64,000 nt of DNA. Source: Caldilineaceae bacterium (lineage in GTDB: Bacteria; Chloroflexota; Anaerolineae; Caldilineales; Caldilineaceae). The notes beneath the pieces are model-generated. The model made no database searches, was not told the DNA's origin, and saw only the letters and a list, made by a program, of their open reading frames with translations. A program made the position numbers and the translations under genes. The stretch lies in assembly GCA_958295845.1 (NCBI GenBank), contig OY282376.1, positions 571,022 to 635,021 of the forward strand. Reading direction: 5' to 3'. This document shows, one piece after another, positions 9,401 through 19,027 of the stretch. How positions within the stretch are numbered: the stretch's first letter is position 1; each line of letters opens with the position of its first letter.

Positions 9401-10345
9401 TCAGGGATAGAGGTAGGGTTGGTTGGGTTCCGGTACAACCTCGAGCTGCTCCGCCATCAGCACAGGAATGCCACTGCCTCCCCGCGGGCCGAACTGTCCT
9501 ACGACCCGCACCCACTGGCCCTCCTCCAGCTCCCCTTCCGAAGGCAGACCGGCCGCCAGGCTGACCGGCAGGCCAACCGCCATGGCATCCGCCGCGCAGC
9601 AACCGACGACGAAGCGCGTGAGGGTAAACTGTACCTCGTCAGTGGCGTCGTCAACGTAGACAAAGCCAACCACATCGGCAGTGTCGGTCTCGGCCGGCTG
9701 TTCGCCTTGGTGAAAGGCGAGTACCCAATCCAGAATCGTGCGCTCGCTGCTCTCCTGCACCAGCGATGACCCTACCGCAGCCGGCAAAACCGAGTCCAAT
9801 CCCCCCGCGCTGATTTCACGATTCTGCAGCGCAGCCACGCCCAGCGGACGTGGAGGCACAAGCAACCCGAGCACGATGGGCAGGGAGATAAGCACAAACC
9901 CCGTCCAACTCAAAGCGTGACTGTGATCATGGCCATGATCGTGACCATGACTGTGATCATGACTGTGATCATGACCGTGATCGTGCCCATGATCGTGACC
10001 GTGATCCTGGCTGTCCCCCGCGGCCGTGGACCCGGACTCGCCCAACTGCTCGGAAGCTAGATTATGCGGTGTATCTTCTGTATCCTGGAGCAGATAGCGG
10101 TAGCTTAACCCCACCACAAGGAGACCGATCACCGCGGCCACCGTCAGCCAGTCAAACCGTTGGCTGATGTAATAGTTGAGCGTCCCCGACGTGATGCGCG
10201 TGAACAGAAAGATGCCCATCCCCAGCAGAAGCAGCCCTTTGAGAGCGGCTTGCACCTTGGGCAATCGCAACACCCTGCCTGTCATCGAAACCGAATCCTG
10301 TGTCACTTTCCCGCCTGTACTCTCTTGCGCCAACCTATCCGTCAA
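9401..10345 (-). CDS. TIGR03943/YcgQ-family membrane protein with His-rich segment
   Basis: A 314-residue protein of the YcgQ (DUF1980) type, which is normally encoded beside a YcgR-type permease, as here. N-terminal transmembrane helices lie at about 30-75. A metal-binding-like run of alternating His, Asp and Gly follows at about 115-148, then another TM helix. The C-terminal soluble domain carries the family motif [11 protein letters not shown]. Its ATG overlaps the permease stop by four bases, which indicates translational coupling. The family is loosely linked to metal homeostasis. The His-rich run supports zinc, nickel or cobalt handling, but this is inference. Confidence 0.82.
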   Translation of the reverse strand: MTDRLAQESTGGKVTQDSVSMTGRVLRLPKVQAALKGLLLLGMGIFLFTRITSGTLNYYISQRFDWLTVAAVIGLLVVGLSYRYLLQDTEDTPHNLASEQLGESGSTAAGDSQDHGHDHGHDHGHDHSHDHSHGHDHGHDHSHALSWTGFVLISLPIVLGLLVPPRPLGVAALQNREISAGGLDSVLPAAVGSSLVQESSERTILDWVLAFHQGEQPAETDTADVVGFVYVDDATDEVQFTLTRFVVGCCAADAMAVGLPVSLAAGLPSEGELEEGQWVRVVGQFGPRGGSGIPVLMAEQLEVVPEPNQPYLYP

Positions 10346-11493
10346 ACGCCCACCTGCACGTTCCAGAAAACACCGATCACCGCCACCAGCGCCAGCGGCA
10401 GCAGGATCAGATAAAGGACGGTACGCCGTCGGAAAACCCCCATAAACAGCAGCGAACTCTTGATATCCACCATCGGCCCGAATACGAGAAAGCCAAAAAG
10501 CGAGCCTGTCGTAAACGCGTTGCTGAATGCCAGCGCGATAAAGGCGTCCACCGTCGAGCAGACCGAGAGAATGTACGCCAGCGCCATCATCACAAAGACC
10601 GAGATGATCGGCCCCTGACCGATCGTGAGCAGAGTGGACTGGGGAACGACCGTCTGCATTATCGCCGCCAGCATCGCGCCCACGATCAGATAGCGGCCCA
10701 TGTCCAGAAAATCATCGCCCGCCAAGACAAGCGCCTGCCAGATGCCCGGACGCGAGCCGCTGTGTTCGTGATCATAACTGTGTTCGTGATCATGATTATG
10801 TTCGTTATCGTGATCGTGAGCGTGGCCGTGATCGTGGCCGCGACCATGTTCGTGGATATCACAGTCTTCGTGATCGTCGCGGGGGCTGGAAGAGGCCAGC
10901 GTCTCGGGCAGCAAAATCTCACGCGGGCGGGCCAGATGGAAAATCAGCCCAACTGAAAACGCGACCAGCATGCTGAATGCGACCCGCCCCCAAAGCACCG
11001 GACCCCAACCGAAGGCCGCATAGGTACTGAAAATCACCACCGGATTGATCACCGGCGCCGCCAACAAAAAGGCGATCCCCACCGGCAGCGGCAGCCCCTT
11101 GCCGTACAGCCGCCGCGTCACCGGCACAACGCCGCACTCGCACACAGGGAAAACAAAGCCCAACCCCGCGCCGGCCAGCGCCGCCAGCAGCGGATGTCTG
11201 GGTATGAAGCGCTCCACCATTCCCTGATTCACATAAACGGCGATAATGCCCGACACGATTGAACCGGCAATCAGAAAAGGGGCGGCCTCGATGAACAGAC
11301 TGAGGAAAATCGTAACAAACGTCTGGAATCGCTCGGCCGCTAAGAAGCGGGCCTGCGGCGTGTTGATGCTGCTGGCCAGCACCACGACCAGCGCAAAAAC
11401 CAGGAACGCCGCCACCCCCCAGCGCGGGCGGCCAATCCAGCGTCTCTCTACTCTCTCTGCGGCTGCCTGAGGCAGCGGTGTTGTCTGACTCAT
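10342..11493 (-). CDS. YcgR/ArsP-type permease (DUF318) with His-rich loop
   Basis: An integral membrane permease of 383 residues from the ATG at 11493; the frame extends to a TTG at 11547, but that start has no better support. Conserved permease features include [34 protein letters not shown] and a second half with [13 protein letters not shown] His/Asp-rich loop separates the halves and mirrors the one in the partner protein encoded next. DUF318 permeases include organoarsenical exporters, while the YcgR-YcgQ pair is usually tied to metal homeostasis. The paired His-rich loops favour divalent metal transport here. It is the first gene of a three-gene minus-strand operon. Confidence 0.82.
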   Translation of the reverse strand: MSQTTPLPQAAAERVERRWIGRPRWGVAAFLVFALVVVLASSINTPQARFLAAERFQTFVTIFLSLFIEAAPFLIAGSIVSGIIAVYVNQGMVERFIPRHPLLAALAGAGLGFVFPVCECGVVPVTRRLYGKGLPLPVGIAFLLAAPVINPVVIFSTYAAFGWGPVLWGRVAFSMLVAFSVGLIFHLARPREILLPETLASSSPRDDHEDCDIHEHGRGHDHGHAHDHDNEHNHDHEHSYDHEHSGSRPGIWQALVLAGDDFLDMGRYLIVGAMLAAIMQTVVPQSTLLTIGQGPIISVFVMMALAYILSVCSTVDAFIALAFSNAFTTGSLFGFLVFGPMVDIKSSLLFMGVFRRRTVLYLILLPLALVAVIGVFWNVQVGV

Positions 11494-11606
11494 CACGTTT
11501 TTCGTGGGTGGCGGCGCCCATTTTCGCTCACCGCCGACCCCTTCCAATAAAACCCATCACTTCTCAGCCACAGCCAATTCGCGACCCCGCTCTGGCCGGC
11601 CCATGG

Positions 11607-11760
11607 CCTCTCTCGCCTCTCTTCTCTTCACTCTCTTCTTGCATTTGGGCGGTCGGGCCTTCGGCCCTCCCTTGTGCAGGGGCTGCGCCCCCGCAACGCC
11701 CCGCCCTTGCTAGCCACCCTGTTCATTCTTCCCCGGCAACGTGTCTAGCCAACAGTGTCT
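11607..11760. repeat. dispersed repeat R1, full copy (head of the 171-bp array)
   Basis: This spacer copy runs from a CTCTCT-rich stretch through gggccttcggccc (a perfect hairpin) and ggggctgcgcccc (a second hairpin) to the ending tctagccaacagtgtc. Clearly related copies occur at 24995-25066, 25127-25230, 38466-38612, 48377-48440, 50523-50593 and 50654-50687. No transposase or RAYT gene is nearby. Confidence 0.85.
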
Positions 11761-12959
11761 CCTCCCCCACCTGTCGTCCCACCCCACCGATCCCAGACCA
11801 CTGCCGTTCGCAGTTCACTAAAAACTAAAAACTGACTACTAAAAACTGCAGTTCCGCGCCCCCGCAACGCCCCGCCCTTGCTAGCCACCCTGTTCATTCT
11901 TCCCCGGCAACGTGTCTAGCCAACAGTGTCTCCTCCCCCACCTGTCGTCCCACCCCACCGATCCCAGACCACTGCCGTTCGCAGTTCACTAAAAACTAAA
12001 AACTGACTACTAAAAACTGCAGTTCCGCGCCCCCGCAACGCCCCGCCCTTGCTAGCCACCCTGTTCATTCTTCCCCGGCAACGTGTCTAGCCAACAGTGT
12101 CTCCTCCCCCACCTGTCGTCCCACCCCACCGATCCCAGACCACTGCCGTTCGCAGTTCACTAAAAACTAAAAACTGACTACTAAAAACTGCAGTTCCGCG
12201 CCCCCGCAACGCCCCGCCCTTGCTAGCCACCCTGTTCATTCTTCCCCGGCAACGTGTCTAGCCAACAGTGTCTCCTCCCCCACCTGTCGTCCCACCCCAC
12301 CGATCCCAGACCACTGCCGTTCGCAGTTCACTAAAAACTAAAAACTGACTACTAAGAACTGCAGTTCCGCGCCCCCGCAACGCCCCGCCCTTGCTAGCCA
12401 CCCTGTTCATTCTTCCCCGGCAACGTGTCTAGCCAACAGTGTCTCCTCCCCCACCTGTCGTCCCACCCCACCGATCCCAGACCACTGCCGTTCGCAGTTC
12501 ACTAAAAACTAAAAACTGACTACTAAAAACTGCAGTTCCGCGCCCCCGCAACGCCCCGCCCTTGCTAGCCACCCTGTTCATTCTTCCCCGGCAACGTGTC
12601 TAGCCAACAGTGTCTCCTCCCCCACCTGTCGTCCCACCCCACCGATCCCAGACCACTGCCGTTCGCAGTTCACTAAAAACTAAAAACTGACTACTAAAAA
12701 CTGCAGTTCCGCGCCCCCGCAACGCCCCGCCCTTGCTAGCCACCCTGTTCATTCTTCCCCGGCAACGTGTCTAGCCAACAGTGTCTCCTCCCCCACCTGT
12801 CGTCCCACCCCACCGATCCCAGACCACTGCCGTTCGCAGTTCACTAAAAACTAAAAACTGACTACTAAGAACTGCAGTTCCGCGCCCCCGCAACGCCCCG
12901 CCCTTGCTAGCCACCCTGTTCATTCTTCCCCGGCAACGTGTCTAGCCAACAGTGTCTCC
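11685..12959. repeat. tandem array of 171-bp direct repeats, about 7.5 units
   Basis: The word ttgctagccaccctg recurs at 11707, 11878, 12049, 12220, 12391, 12562, 12733 and 12904, exactly 171 bp apart each time. The units look nearly identical by eye. The only difference I noticed is an A-to-G change in the actactaaRaactgcag segment, present after the fourth and seventh units. Each unit holds the second half of dispersed element R1 followed by a short tandem repeat block (cactaaaaactaaaaactg). There is no coding potential and no unique spacer, so this is not a CRISPR array. It fills most of the 11494-13244 gap. Confidence 0.95.
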
Positions 12960-12977
12960 CCCCACACATGCTATCTC

Positions 12978-13022
12978 AGGCCACCGACCACCGACCACCG
13001 ACCACTGACCACCGACCACTGC
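12978..13022. repeat. heptamer short tandem repeat (ccgacca type)
   Basis: About six imperfect 7-bp units of the (c/t)gaccac family in a row, just after the 171-bp array and about 220 bp before the aminotransferase gene. The same heptamer recurs in many other spacers of the window. Confidence 0.85.
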
Positions 13023-13244
13023 CTTCATCACGCTCCCAGCAATATTCAATCTTACTTGAGGCGCTACGTTCTGCCAACCCACTGCCCTCATCTGTCAACC
13101 GCTGCAATCCTCCTTAGACAGAAACTGTCATTGTCGTTTATCATTCGCAATATCCTCCCGGTGCTATCTTCTGGCCTTTTCTGAGGCTGAAAACATGCCG
13201 CCGGGGGTCTTCTTTCAAACGCCATCCAGCACAAGGCCCAGGTA

Positions 13245-14435
13245 ATGTCACGCATGACGGTGGAACAGCTTCGGCAGGATCTTCCCGCGACGGGAGAAGT
13301 CGGATATTTTCAGACCGGGACCTACGGTCCCGCCAGCGACTCCGTGCTGCAAGCGGTGCGCGAAACCATGGCAAGCGAGGCCCGTCACGGCCCCGCCACC
13401 CCCGCCGGCAGGGGATCACATGCCGAACGCGAAGCCGCCGCCCGCAGCGGTCTGGCACGCATGCTCAACGCCAAAGAAGAGGAACTCGGCATCGAGACCA
13501 ACACCTCGCGGGCCATGCAACAGATCGTGCGCGGTCTCGATTGGAAAACCGGCGATGAGTTCGTCATGACCTCGCTGGAGCATGTCAGCACCTACGGGCT
13601 CTCCTATGCGCTGGAACAGGAATTCGGCGTCAAGACCATCGTCCTGGGAGCCGAAGAAATTGACGACGAACATCTCCTCGGCGATCTCGCCCACGTGCTG
13701 ACCGACCGCACCCGCCTGATCTGCCTCAGCCACATCGCCTCTCCCAATGGCCGTCTGCTTCCGTGCAAGGAGGCAGCCGCGATTGCCCACGACGCCGGCG
13801 TGCCAGTCATGCTCGACCTGGCCCAGTCCGTCGGGCAGATGCCCGTAGACCTCCAGGAGCTCGACTGCGACTTTGCCGTCGGTTCCGGCCACAAATGGCT
13901 GCTCGGACCCATGGGCACCGGCTATATGTTCATCTCACAAAAACAGATCCCCGGCTTCCGTCCCAACTTCATTCCCGACCGCAGCCCGTGGGCCCTCCCC
14001 GACGACCCAACGCCCACGCCAACCGCCCGCTCCCGCACCGAGATCGGCACCTACAACCACGCGCTCGTGGTCGGCCTCGGCCGCGCCGTCGAGATCATGC
14101 AAAGCATCGGGCTGGAAACAATGCAGGAGAGGATAACCCAGCTGTCCGGCCGGCTGCGTCAAGGCGTCGGCCACATCGATCGCGCCCGCATCATCACGCC
14201 CCTGGAAGCCGGGAAATCCGCCGGAATCACCTCTCTGATGTTCGATGGCTTCACCAAGACCGACATGGACGGCCTTGTCGACAAGATGCACGGCCGCCAT
14301 CAAACCGTGGTCAAATCCCAATGGTTGACCGCCCCGCCCGACCCGGTCAAGGTCGGCATGCGCATCTCAGTAGCCGCCTTCAACGATGAAAGTGAAGTAG
14401 ACCGGCTGCTCGAGGGGCTTGACGAAGAACTGTAA
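13245..14435 (+). CDS. aminotransferase class V (cysteine-desulfurase-like fold)
   Basis: A 396-residue PLP-dependent fold type I enzyme. The PLP Schiff-base lysine is Lys217 in GSGHKWLLGPMGTG, preceded by Asp191 in MLDLAQSVGQMP, which would pair with the pyridine nitrogen. ETNTSRAMQQIVRG near 94 corresponds to the cofactor phosphate region. No catalytic Cys loop typical of NifS/SufS is evident, so a true cysteine desulfurase is less likely than an aminotransferase, epimerase or isopenicillin-N-epimerase-like relative. A GH10-like gene follows 84 bp downstream. A second ATG three codons in (13254) could also serve. The substrate is unknown. Confidence 0.85.
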   Translation: MSRMTVEQLRQDLPATGEVGYFQTGTYGPASDSVLQAVRETMASEARHGPATPAGRGSHAEREAAARSGLARMLNAKEEELGIETNTSRAMQQIVRGLDWKTGDEFVMTSLEHVSTYGLSYALEQEFGVKTIVLGAEEIDDEHLLGDLAHVLTDRTRLICLSHIASPNGRLLPCKEAAAIAHDAGVPVMLDLAQSVGQMPVDLQELDCDFAVGSGHKWLLGPMGTGYMFISQKQIPGFRPNFIPDRSPWALPDDPTPTPTARSRTEIGTYNHALVVGLGRAVEIMQSIGLETMQERITQLSGRLRQGVGHIDRARIITPLEAGKSAGITSLMFDGFTKTDMDGLVDKMHGRHQTVVKSQWLTAPPDPVKVGMRISVAAFNDESEVDRLLEGLDEEL

Positions 14436-14519
14436 CCACAGCGGCCGGCGGTCACCGGTCTGGATCGGTAACGCCGCCGGCAACGAGCAACCTTCCATCA
14501 AATTAAGAGGAAAAAGAAG

Positions 14520-15608
14520 ATGCCTGAACGCCTCGTACTCTGGGGACCGCCCGTTGTGGAGAGAGTTCCCTCAGATCCCGATTACGCCGACTACCTGCCC
14601 GCCTGGGTGCAAAAATGCGCCGACGTCGGAATCACCAAAATCGTCGGCGGAGACCAGACCCGCGCCCTGACCGAAGCCGCCCACGCCGTCGGCATCCAAG
14701 TCGATCCCTACATCAACTACAACTCCTTCCCCCGCCACGGCTGGGCACGCGTCACCTACGGTTGGTCCCTCGACTTTCTGCGCCCCCCGGTGACCGCAGC
14801 CGAGGCCCGCGCCATCTTGGACAGTCACCGGCCCATCTACGACGCCCCCAAAATAGCCACCACCATGACCGATTTCGCCGCCAAAAACCCGCAGTTCCGC
14901 AGCCTGACGCGCAGCCGCGCCTACACGTTGCAGCCCGGCGACGATCTCTACCTCAGCGCTGCCTTCCCCGAAGTGCGCGCCGAACAGACCCAGCAGTTCA
15001 TTGATACGCTCGCGCACACCCAGGGCGACGGCATCCAGGTCGAGTTCGTGCTCGGAAACGAGGACGAAAACGGGGCCGTCCCCTACGGCTACGAAGACCG
15101 CACCGTCAACGAATTCCAGGCCAAACACGGCAAGAACCCCTTCGACCTGCCCAACGATCACCCCGAATGGCTGCAGTTCCGCGCCGACTACGTCACCCTC
15201 GCCCTCACCGAAATGCGCGACGCGGTCAAGCAGGCCAAGCCCGACGCCGTCTTCTCCACCACCCTGATCGCCGGCGAAAAAGAGGACTACCTCAAGCTCC
15301 TGCACGACTGGCCAACCTGGCTCGAACAGGGCATCGTCGACGAGTTCTATATCTGGTTCCGCACCAACTCCGACCTCGACGCGCTCGAACGCCAGCTCAG
15401 CTACGCCGTCGAACTGTCCGGCGGACGCACACCCGTCATCGCAGAGCTCTCCTGTTACCACCCCGGCAGCTTCCAGCAGCCCGACCAGATGCTGCGCGCC
15501 GCCGAGGTCGCCATGGGATGCGGCGCCGACGGCGTCGGCATCTACCGCACCCACGCCGTGGAGCAGCTGGAGTTCTGGCCGGTACTGGAGAAGATGAGCA
15601 AGCTGTAG
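14520..15608 (+). CDS. glycoside-hydrolase-like TIM-barrel protein (GHL10-like)
   Basis: A 362-residue protein without signal peptide that reads as a (beta/alpha)8 barrel similar to the GHL10/DUF187 group of putative glycoside hydrolases. Supporting features are a mid-protein acidic segment (LGNEDENGAVPYGYED), then a VNEFQAKHGKNPFDLP segment like the GHL10 substrate-side helix, and a late IAELSCYHPGS strand. Start 14520 follows a purine-rich RBS (aagagg). Its neighbours are an aminotransferase and a polysaccharide deacetylase, which fits glycan metabolism. The family call is tentative; it could be another sugar-acting barrel. Confidence 0.5.
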   Translation: MPERLVLWGPPVVERVPSDPDYADYLPAWVQKCADVGITKIVGGDQTRALTEAAHAVGIQVDPYINYNSFPRHGWARVTYGWSLDFLRPPVTAAEARAILDSHRPIYDAPKIATTMTDFAAKNPQFRSLTRSRAYTLQPGDDLYLSAAFPEVRAEQTQQFIDTLAHTQGDGIQVEFVLGNEDENGAVPYGYEDRTVNEFQAKHGKNPFDLPNDHPEWLQFRADYVTLALTEMRDAVKQAKPDAVFSTTLIAGEKEDYLKLLHDWPTWLEQGIVDEFYIWFRTNSDLDALERQLSYAVELSGGRTPVIAELSCYHPGSFQQPDQMLRAAEVAMGCGADGVGIYRTHAVEQLEFWPVLEKMSKL

Positions 15609-15691
15609 AGGGGCGTTAAATCTGGGATTCCGTTTCAGCGATCGTGAAGGTCTGCACGCGTCCAACTGTCTGAATGAAAGAGAGGCAAACA

Positions 15692-16561
15692 ATGTCCTAC
15701 TACGTCGCCGCCTACGACACCGAAGGCGTATTCCCCTGGTGGGATAAAGACAGGCGCCAACGAGGTTTCAGCTACACGCCCGAACACATCGCCGAATTCC
15801 TGGACGGCGTGCGCGCCGTCGCCGACGCGCACCTGCAGCGCAACGCCCCAGCCTCCTTCTTCCTCGTCGCCAAAATGCTGGAGTTGTGCGGCCACGAACT
15901 GCGCGCCATTCTCGACAATCCCCTCTTCGACATCCAGTGCCACACCTTCACCCATCCCAACCTGAAAAAGCTGGGCGAGGACAGAGCCGCGCTCAAATAT
16001 GAGCTGGGCGACGCCAAAAAACTGATCGAAGACACCTTCGGGCGCGAGGTGAACGGCCTCACCGCGCCCGGCGGGTACACCAACGGCTTCCGCGGCCACC
16101 CCACCGTCCTGGAAGTGATGTGGGACGCCGGCTACCGCTACGTGCGCAGCGTCGGCTTGGGCCCAAAGGAGACTATGCCCGCCCTCCTGGATCAGCCCTT
16201 CTGGTACGCGGAAGATGGCTTCCCGGATCTGCTGGAAACGCCCTCCCACGCCTGGCACGACAACGTCCTCACCGGGCAGCCGGCCGCCGTGCACTGGCCG
16301 CCGCTCCTGCCTTGGCCCTACCCCACGGCGATGCCCCGCGATGCGCAAGGAGTCTACGAGGCCTACGCGCCCGGCATCGACTACTGCGTGCAGGAAGGGC
16401 TACTCTACTACATGCCCATCTTCCACCCCTGGTCGATCTACCGGATCGACAACCAGGCCGCCCAAATCGGAATGCTGCTCGATCACGCCCGACAGAAGCT
16501 GGAGTTCAGGTCCTGCAGCCAGATCTATCAGCATATCGTCACCCACCCCGAGCTTGTCTGA
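15692..16561 (+). CDS. polysaccharide deacetylase (NodB-like, carbohydrate esterase 4)
   Basis: A 289-residue NodB-fold deacetylase. Asp9 in AYDTEG is the predicted catalytic base/metal ligand, and the metal motif HTFTHP supplies His84 and His88. The later motif TAPGGYTNGFRGHP fits the family's conserved Arg/Pro region. ATG 15692 is preferred over the in-frame ATG at 15674 because agagagg at 15679-15685 sits six bases upstream of it. With no signal peptide, a cytoplasmic substrate such as an imported N-acetylated or O-acetylated oligosaccharide is possible. It follows the GHL10-like gene by 83 bp, probably in one transcript. Confidence 0.85.
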   Translation: MSYYVAAYDTEGVFPWWDKDRRQRGFSYTPEHIAEFLDGVRAVADAHLQRNAPASFFLVAKMLELCGHELRAILDNPLFDIQCHTFTHPNLKKLGEDRAALKYELGDAKKLIEDTFGREVNGLTAPGGYTNGFRGHPTVLEVMWDAGYRYVRSVGLGPKETMPALLDQPFWYAEDGFPDLLETPSHAWHDNVLTGQPAAVHWPPLLPWPYPTAMPRDAQGVYEAYAPGIDYCVQEGLLYYMPIFHPWSIYRIDNQAAQIGMLLDHARQKLEFRSCSQIYQHIVTHPELV

Positions 16562-16736
16562 ACCGTGCTGTCTTGCTCTTGCTGTAGCAGCGACTCAATA
16601 ACACTTTGGCACTTAGGCCGCAAAAGGTGTCTCGTGGGGCCGTTTGCTATGAACCAGATTTGCATCCATCTCTAGGAGTTTGACAACACAGGCTTCGTCG
16701 TCAACGACGTGGAAAAGGCATAGGCCAGGGAGTTCT

Positions 16737-17585
16737 ATGGCGGACAGTGGTTTCCAAACGCGCCATTATTTCATAGATGAAGGTGGCGATAGCGTACTGT
16801 TTTCTCGCAAAGGGAAGGTGCTAATCGGTTCGGAGGGCTGTTCCAGATTCTTCATGCTCGGCTTGCTGGAAGTGCCTGACCCTTCGGTACTACAGTCTTC
16901 ATTAGGGGATCTGCGTGAACGGCTATTGACAGACCCGTATTTCAGCAACGTGCCATCAATGCAAGCAAGGGCGCGAAAAACAGCCCTCGCCTTTCATGCC
17001 AAGGATGATGTGCCAGAAGTGCGTAGAGAAGTTTTCCAACTCTTAAGTGCTACGGAAGAGTTGCGTTTCTTTGCTGTAGTTGCTGACAAACGGCAGGTGC
17101 TGCAATATGTCCGCCAGCGAAACGAAAGTGATCCCGACTATCGCTACCATCCCAATGAACTATACGACTTTCTTATACGGCGTCTGTTCAAAGGAAAATT
17201 GCACAAGAGTAACGGATTTCAAATTTTCTTTTCACAACGCGGCAGATCCGACCGGACCGCTGCCTTGCGTCAGGCACTCGAAACAACCAGAAGCCGCTTC
17301 GCCGAACAACATAACTTGATTAGCGAAGCTTCCCTGCAAGTATCCGAGGCACCCCCGAAGGAGCGGGCAGGCCTGCAAGCCGTGGACTATTTTGTCTGGG
17401 CATTACAAAGACTCTTCGAACGCCACGAAGAACGGTATGTAACGTATCTGTGGCAAGCCTTTCGGCTGGTGCAGGATGTTCACGACAGACGCAAGGCCGG
17501 CTATGGCATGTACTATACACAGAAAAAGCCACTCAACGCGGCGGCTCTTGAGTGGCGACGAGAAAAAAATAAGCCAGAGATATAG
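16737..17585 (+). CDS. DUF3800 domain protein
   Basis: A 282-residue protein with the DUF3800 hallmark near its N-terminus (YFIDEGG, Asp14-Glu15) and a late AVDYFVWALQR segment containing the conserved Asp. The family has an RNase-H-like fold, is of unknown function and is common in mobile and defence regions. I take ATG 16737, which has agggag just upstream, over the frame's TTG at 16680. The gene is less GC-rich than its neighbours and stands alone between 175- and 321-bp spacers, consistent with horizontal acquisition. No partner gene is visible. Confidence 0.75.
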   Translation: MADSGFQTRHYFIDEGGDSVLFSRKGKVLIGSEGCSRFFMLGLLEVPDPSVLQSSLGDLRERLLTDPYFSNVPSMQARARKTALAFHAKDDVPEVRREVFQLLSATEELRFFAVVADKRQVLQYVRQRNESDPDYRYHPNELYDFLIRRLFKGKLHKSNGFQIFFSQRGRSDRTAALRQALETTRSRFAEQHNLISEASLQVSEAPPKERAGLQAVDYFVWALQRLFERHEERYVTYLWQAFRLVQDVHDRRKAGYGMYYTQKKPLNAAALEWRREKNKPEI

Positions 17586-17906
17586 GATTGAGCGAACCGC
17601 AGTTCGACAATCACACGGCTTGGAGCCGAATTTCATCCGCTGGCTGTAAGGAACATTATATCTGATTACTTCGGGTTACTCAAATTTGGATTTTTCCAAG
17701 CATCTATCATGCGTTCTTTTCACGACAAGCAACTGTGTTCCGTAGAGATTGGAAACGCTGGCAGTTCCCCTTCTCTCGATCAAATATCCATGCGCGAATC
17801 TGTCCCCGTCTTCATTTTGAGAAAAACATCTGTCGACGAGCCCTTGCACAGTCAAGTATATGGGTCCGAAGCCAAGACCCGTCAAAAAATGTGAGCACCA
17901 CACACA
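17586..17906. other. intergenic spacer, 321 bp
   Basis: A relatively AT-rich spacer after the DUF3800 gene. I see no gene, RNA or repeat in it; the 61-codon frame at 17709-17894 has no recognisable features. Confidence 0.6.
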
Positions 17907-18959
17907 ATGACTGACCAAACACCCATCAACGTAGGCATCGCCGGCCTCGGCCGCACCGGCTGGAATAACCACGCCAACGCCTTTGCCCACCTCCCCGACC
18001 AGTTCCGAGTCGTCGCCGTCTGCGATCCCGACCCCGAACGCCAGGCCGAAGCGATCGAACGCTTCGACTGCCTCGCCTACGCGACATACGAGGAGCTGGT
18101 CTCCGACAAGGCCGTCGAGCTGATGGTGGTCGCGACCCCCAGCAACCTCCATGCTGAGCAGTCGATCGCGGCCATGCGCGCCGGCCAGCACGTCATCGTC
18201 GAAAAGCCAATGGCCAGCGACCTCGCCGGCGCCGACGCCATGCTCGAAGTCGCCCAAGAGACCGGGCGCATTCTCACCGTCCATCAGAACCTGCGCTACG
18301 CCGCCGACTTCGTCAAAGTGCGCGAGGTGATCGCGTCCGGCGTCCTCGGACGCATCATCGAGGTCCGCATCCACAACGGCGGTTTCGGCCGCCGCTGGGA
18401 CTGGCAAACCATGAAAAGCTACGGCGGCGGCGCGCTCAACAACAGCGGCCCCCATTTTGTCGACATGGGCATGCTCCTGATCGACGACCCCGAGCCCGCC
18501 GTATTCTGCCACATGGAGACCACGCCCCTCTATGCTGGCGACGCCGACAGCCATGTAAAGATCATCCTCAAACCCAAGGCCGGGCCGCTGGTTGAGATCA
18601 ACATTACCACCGCCTGCGCCTTCCCGCAGCCGAACTTCCTTGTGCTGGGGACGCAAGGATCGATGGCCTGTTACCGAGACGAAGCGCACTGGAAATACTT
18701 CGATCCGGCCGAAGCGCCGCCCCTGGTGCTGGACGAGGCGCCCATCGCCCGCGACCGAACCTATAACCGCGAGGAGCTTCCCTGGAAGGAGGAGCGCGCC
18801 ACCCTAGACTACGACGGCGCCGGCGGTGTCCAGGCCCTCTATCGCTCGCTCTACGCCGCCATGCGCCAGGGTGCAGAGCTGGACATTACGCCCGAGAGCG
18901 TACGCGCCCAGATCGCGGTCCTCGAAAAGTGCCGCGAACTCAATCCCGGTGTAATCTGA
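17907..18959 (+). CDS. Gfo/Idh/MocA family NAD(P)-dependent oxidoreductase
   Basis: A 350-residue sugar or inositol dehydrogenase. The N-terminal Rossmann motif is GIAGLGRTG (residues 10-18), followed by the acidic VAVCDPD at 37-42, which suggests NAD preference. The EKP motif (99-101) supplies the conserved lysine, and GGGALNNSGPHFVD supplies the catalytic-region His. Two xylose-isomerase-like genes and a Dpp-type ABC importer follow on the same strand, a standard arrangement for inositol or rare-sugar catabolism. It likely oxidises a cyclic polyol or sugar to a keto form; the exact substrate cannot be read. Confidence 0.9.
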   Translation: MTDQTPINVGIAGLGRTGWNNHANAFAHLPDQFRVVAVCDPDPERQAEAIERFDCLAYATYEELVSDKAVELMVVATPSNLHAEQSIAAMRAGQHVIVEKPMASDLAGADAMLEVAQETGRILTVHQNLRYAADFVKVREVIASGVLGRIIEVRIHNGGFGRRWDWQTMKSYGGGALNNSGPHFVDMGMLLIDDPEPAVFCHMETTPLYAGDADSHVKIILKPKAGPLVEINITTACAFPQPNFLVLGTQGSMACYRDEAHWKYFDPAEAPPLVLDEAPIARDRTYNREELPWKEERATLDYDGAGGVQALYRSLYAAMRQGAELDITPESVRAQIAVLEKCRELNPGVI

Positions 18960-19027
18960 GAAAGACGGGCGGCGGTTCATTCCCGCTTCCTGTTTCCCTA
19001 TTTCTTTCCGCTGCAAAGGAGTGTTGT

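Noticed and set aside
11685..12959. 171-bp array as a CRISPR array
   Set aside because: Repeats are directly adjacent without unique spacers, the unit is far too long and no cas genes are present.
12978..13022. heptamer block as a CRISPR or phage attachment site
   Set aside because: The unit is 7 bp with no spacers, and the same words recur in many unrelated spacers of the window.
13245..14435. naming the class V aminotransferase as a cysteine desulfurase (NifS/SufS/IscS)
   Set aside because: The catalytic Cys loop is not evident and no iron-sulfur assembly genes are nearby.
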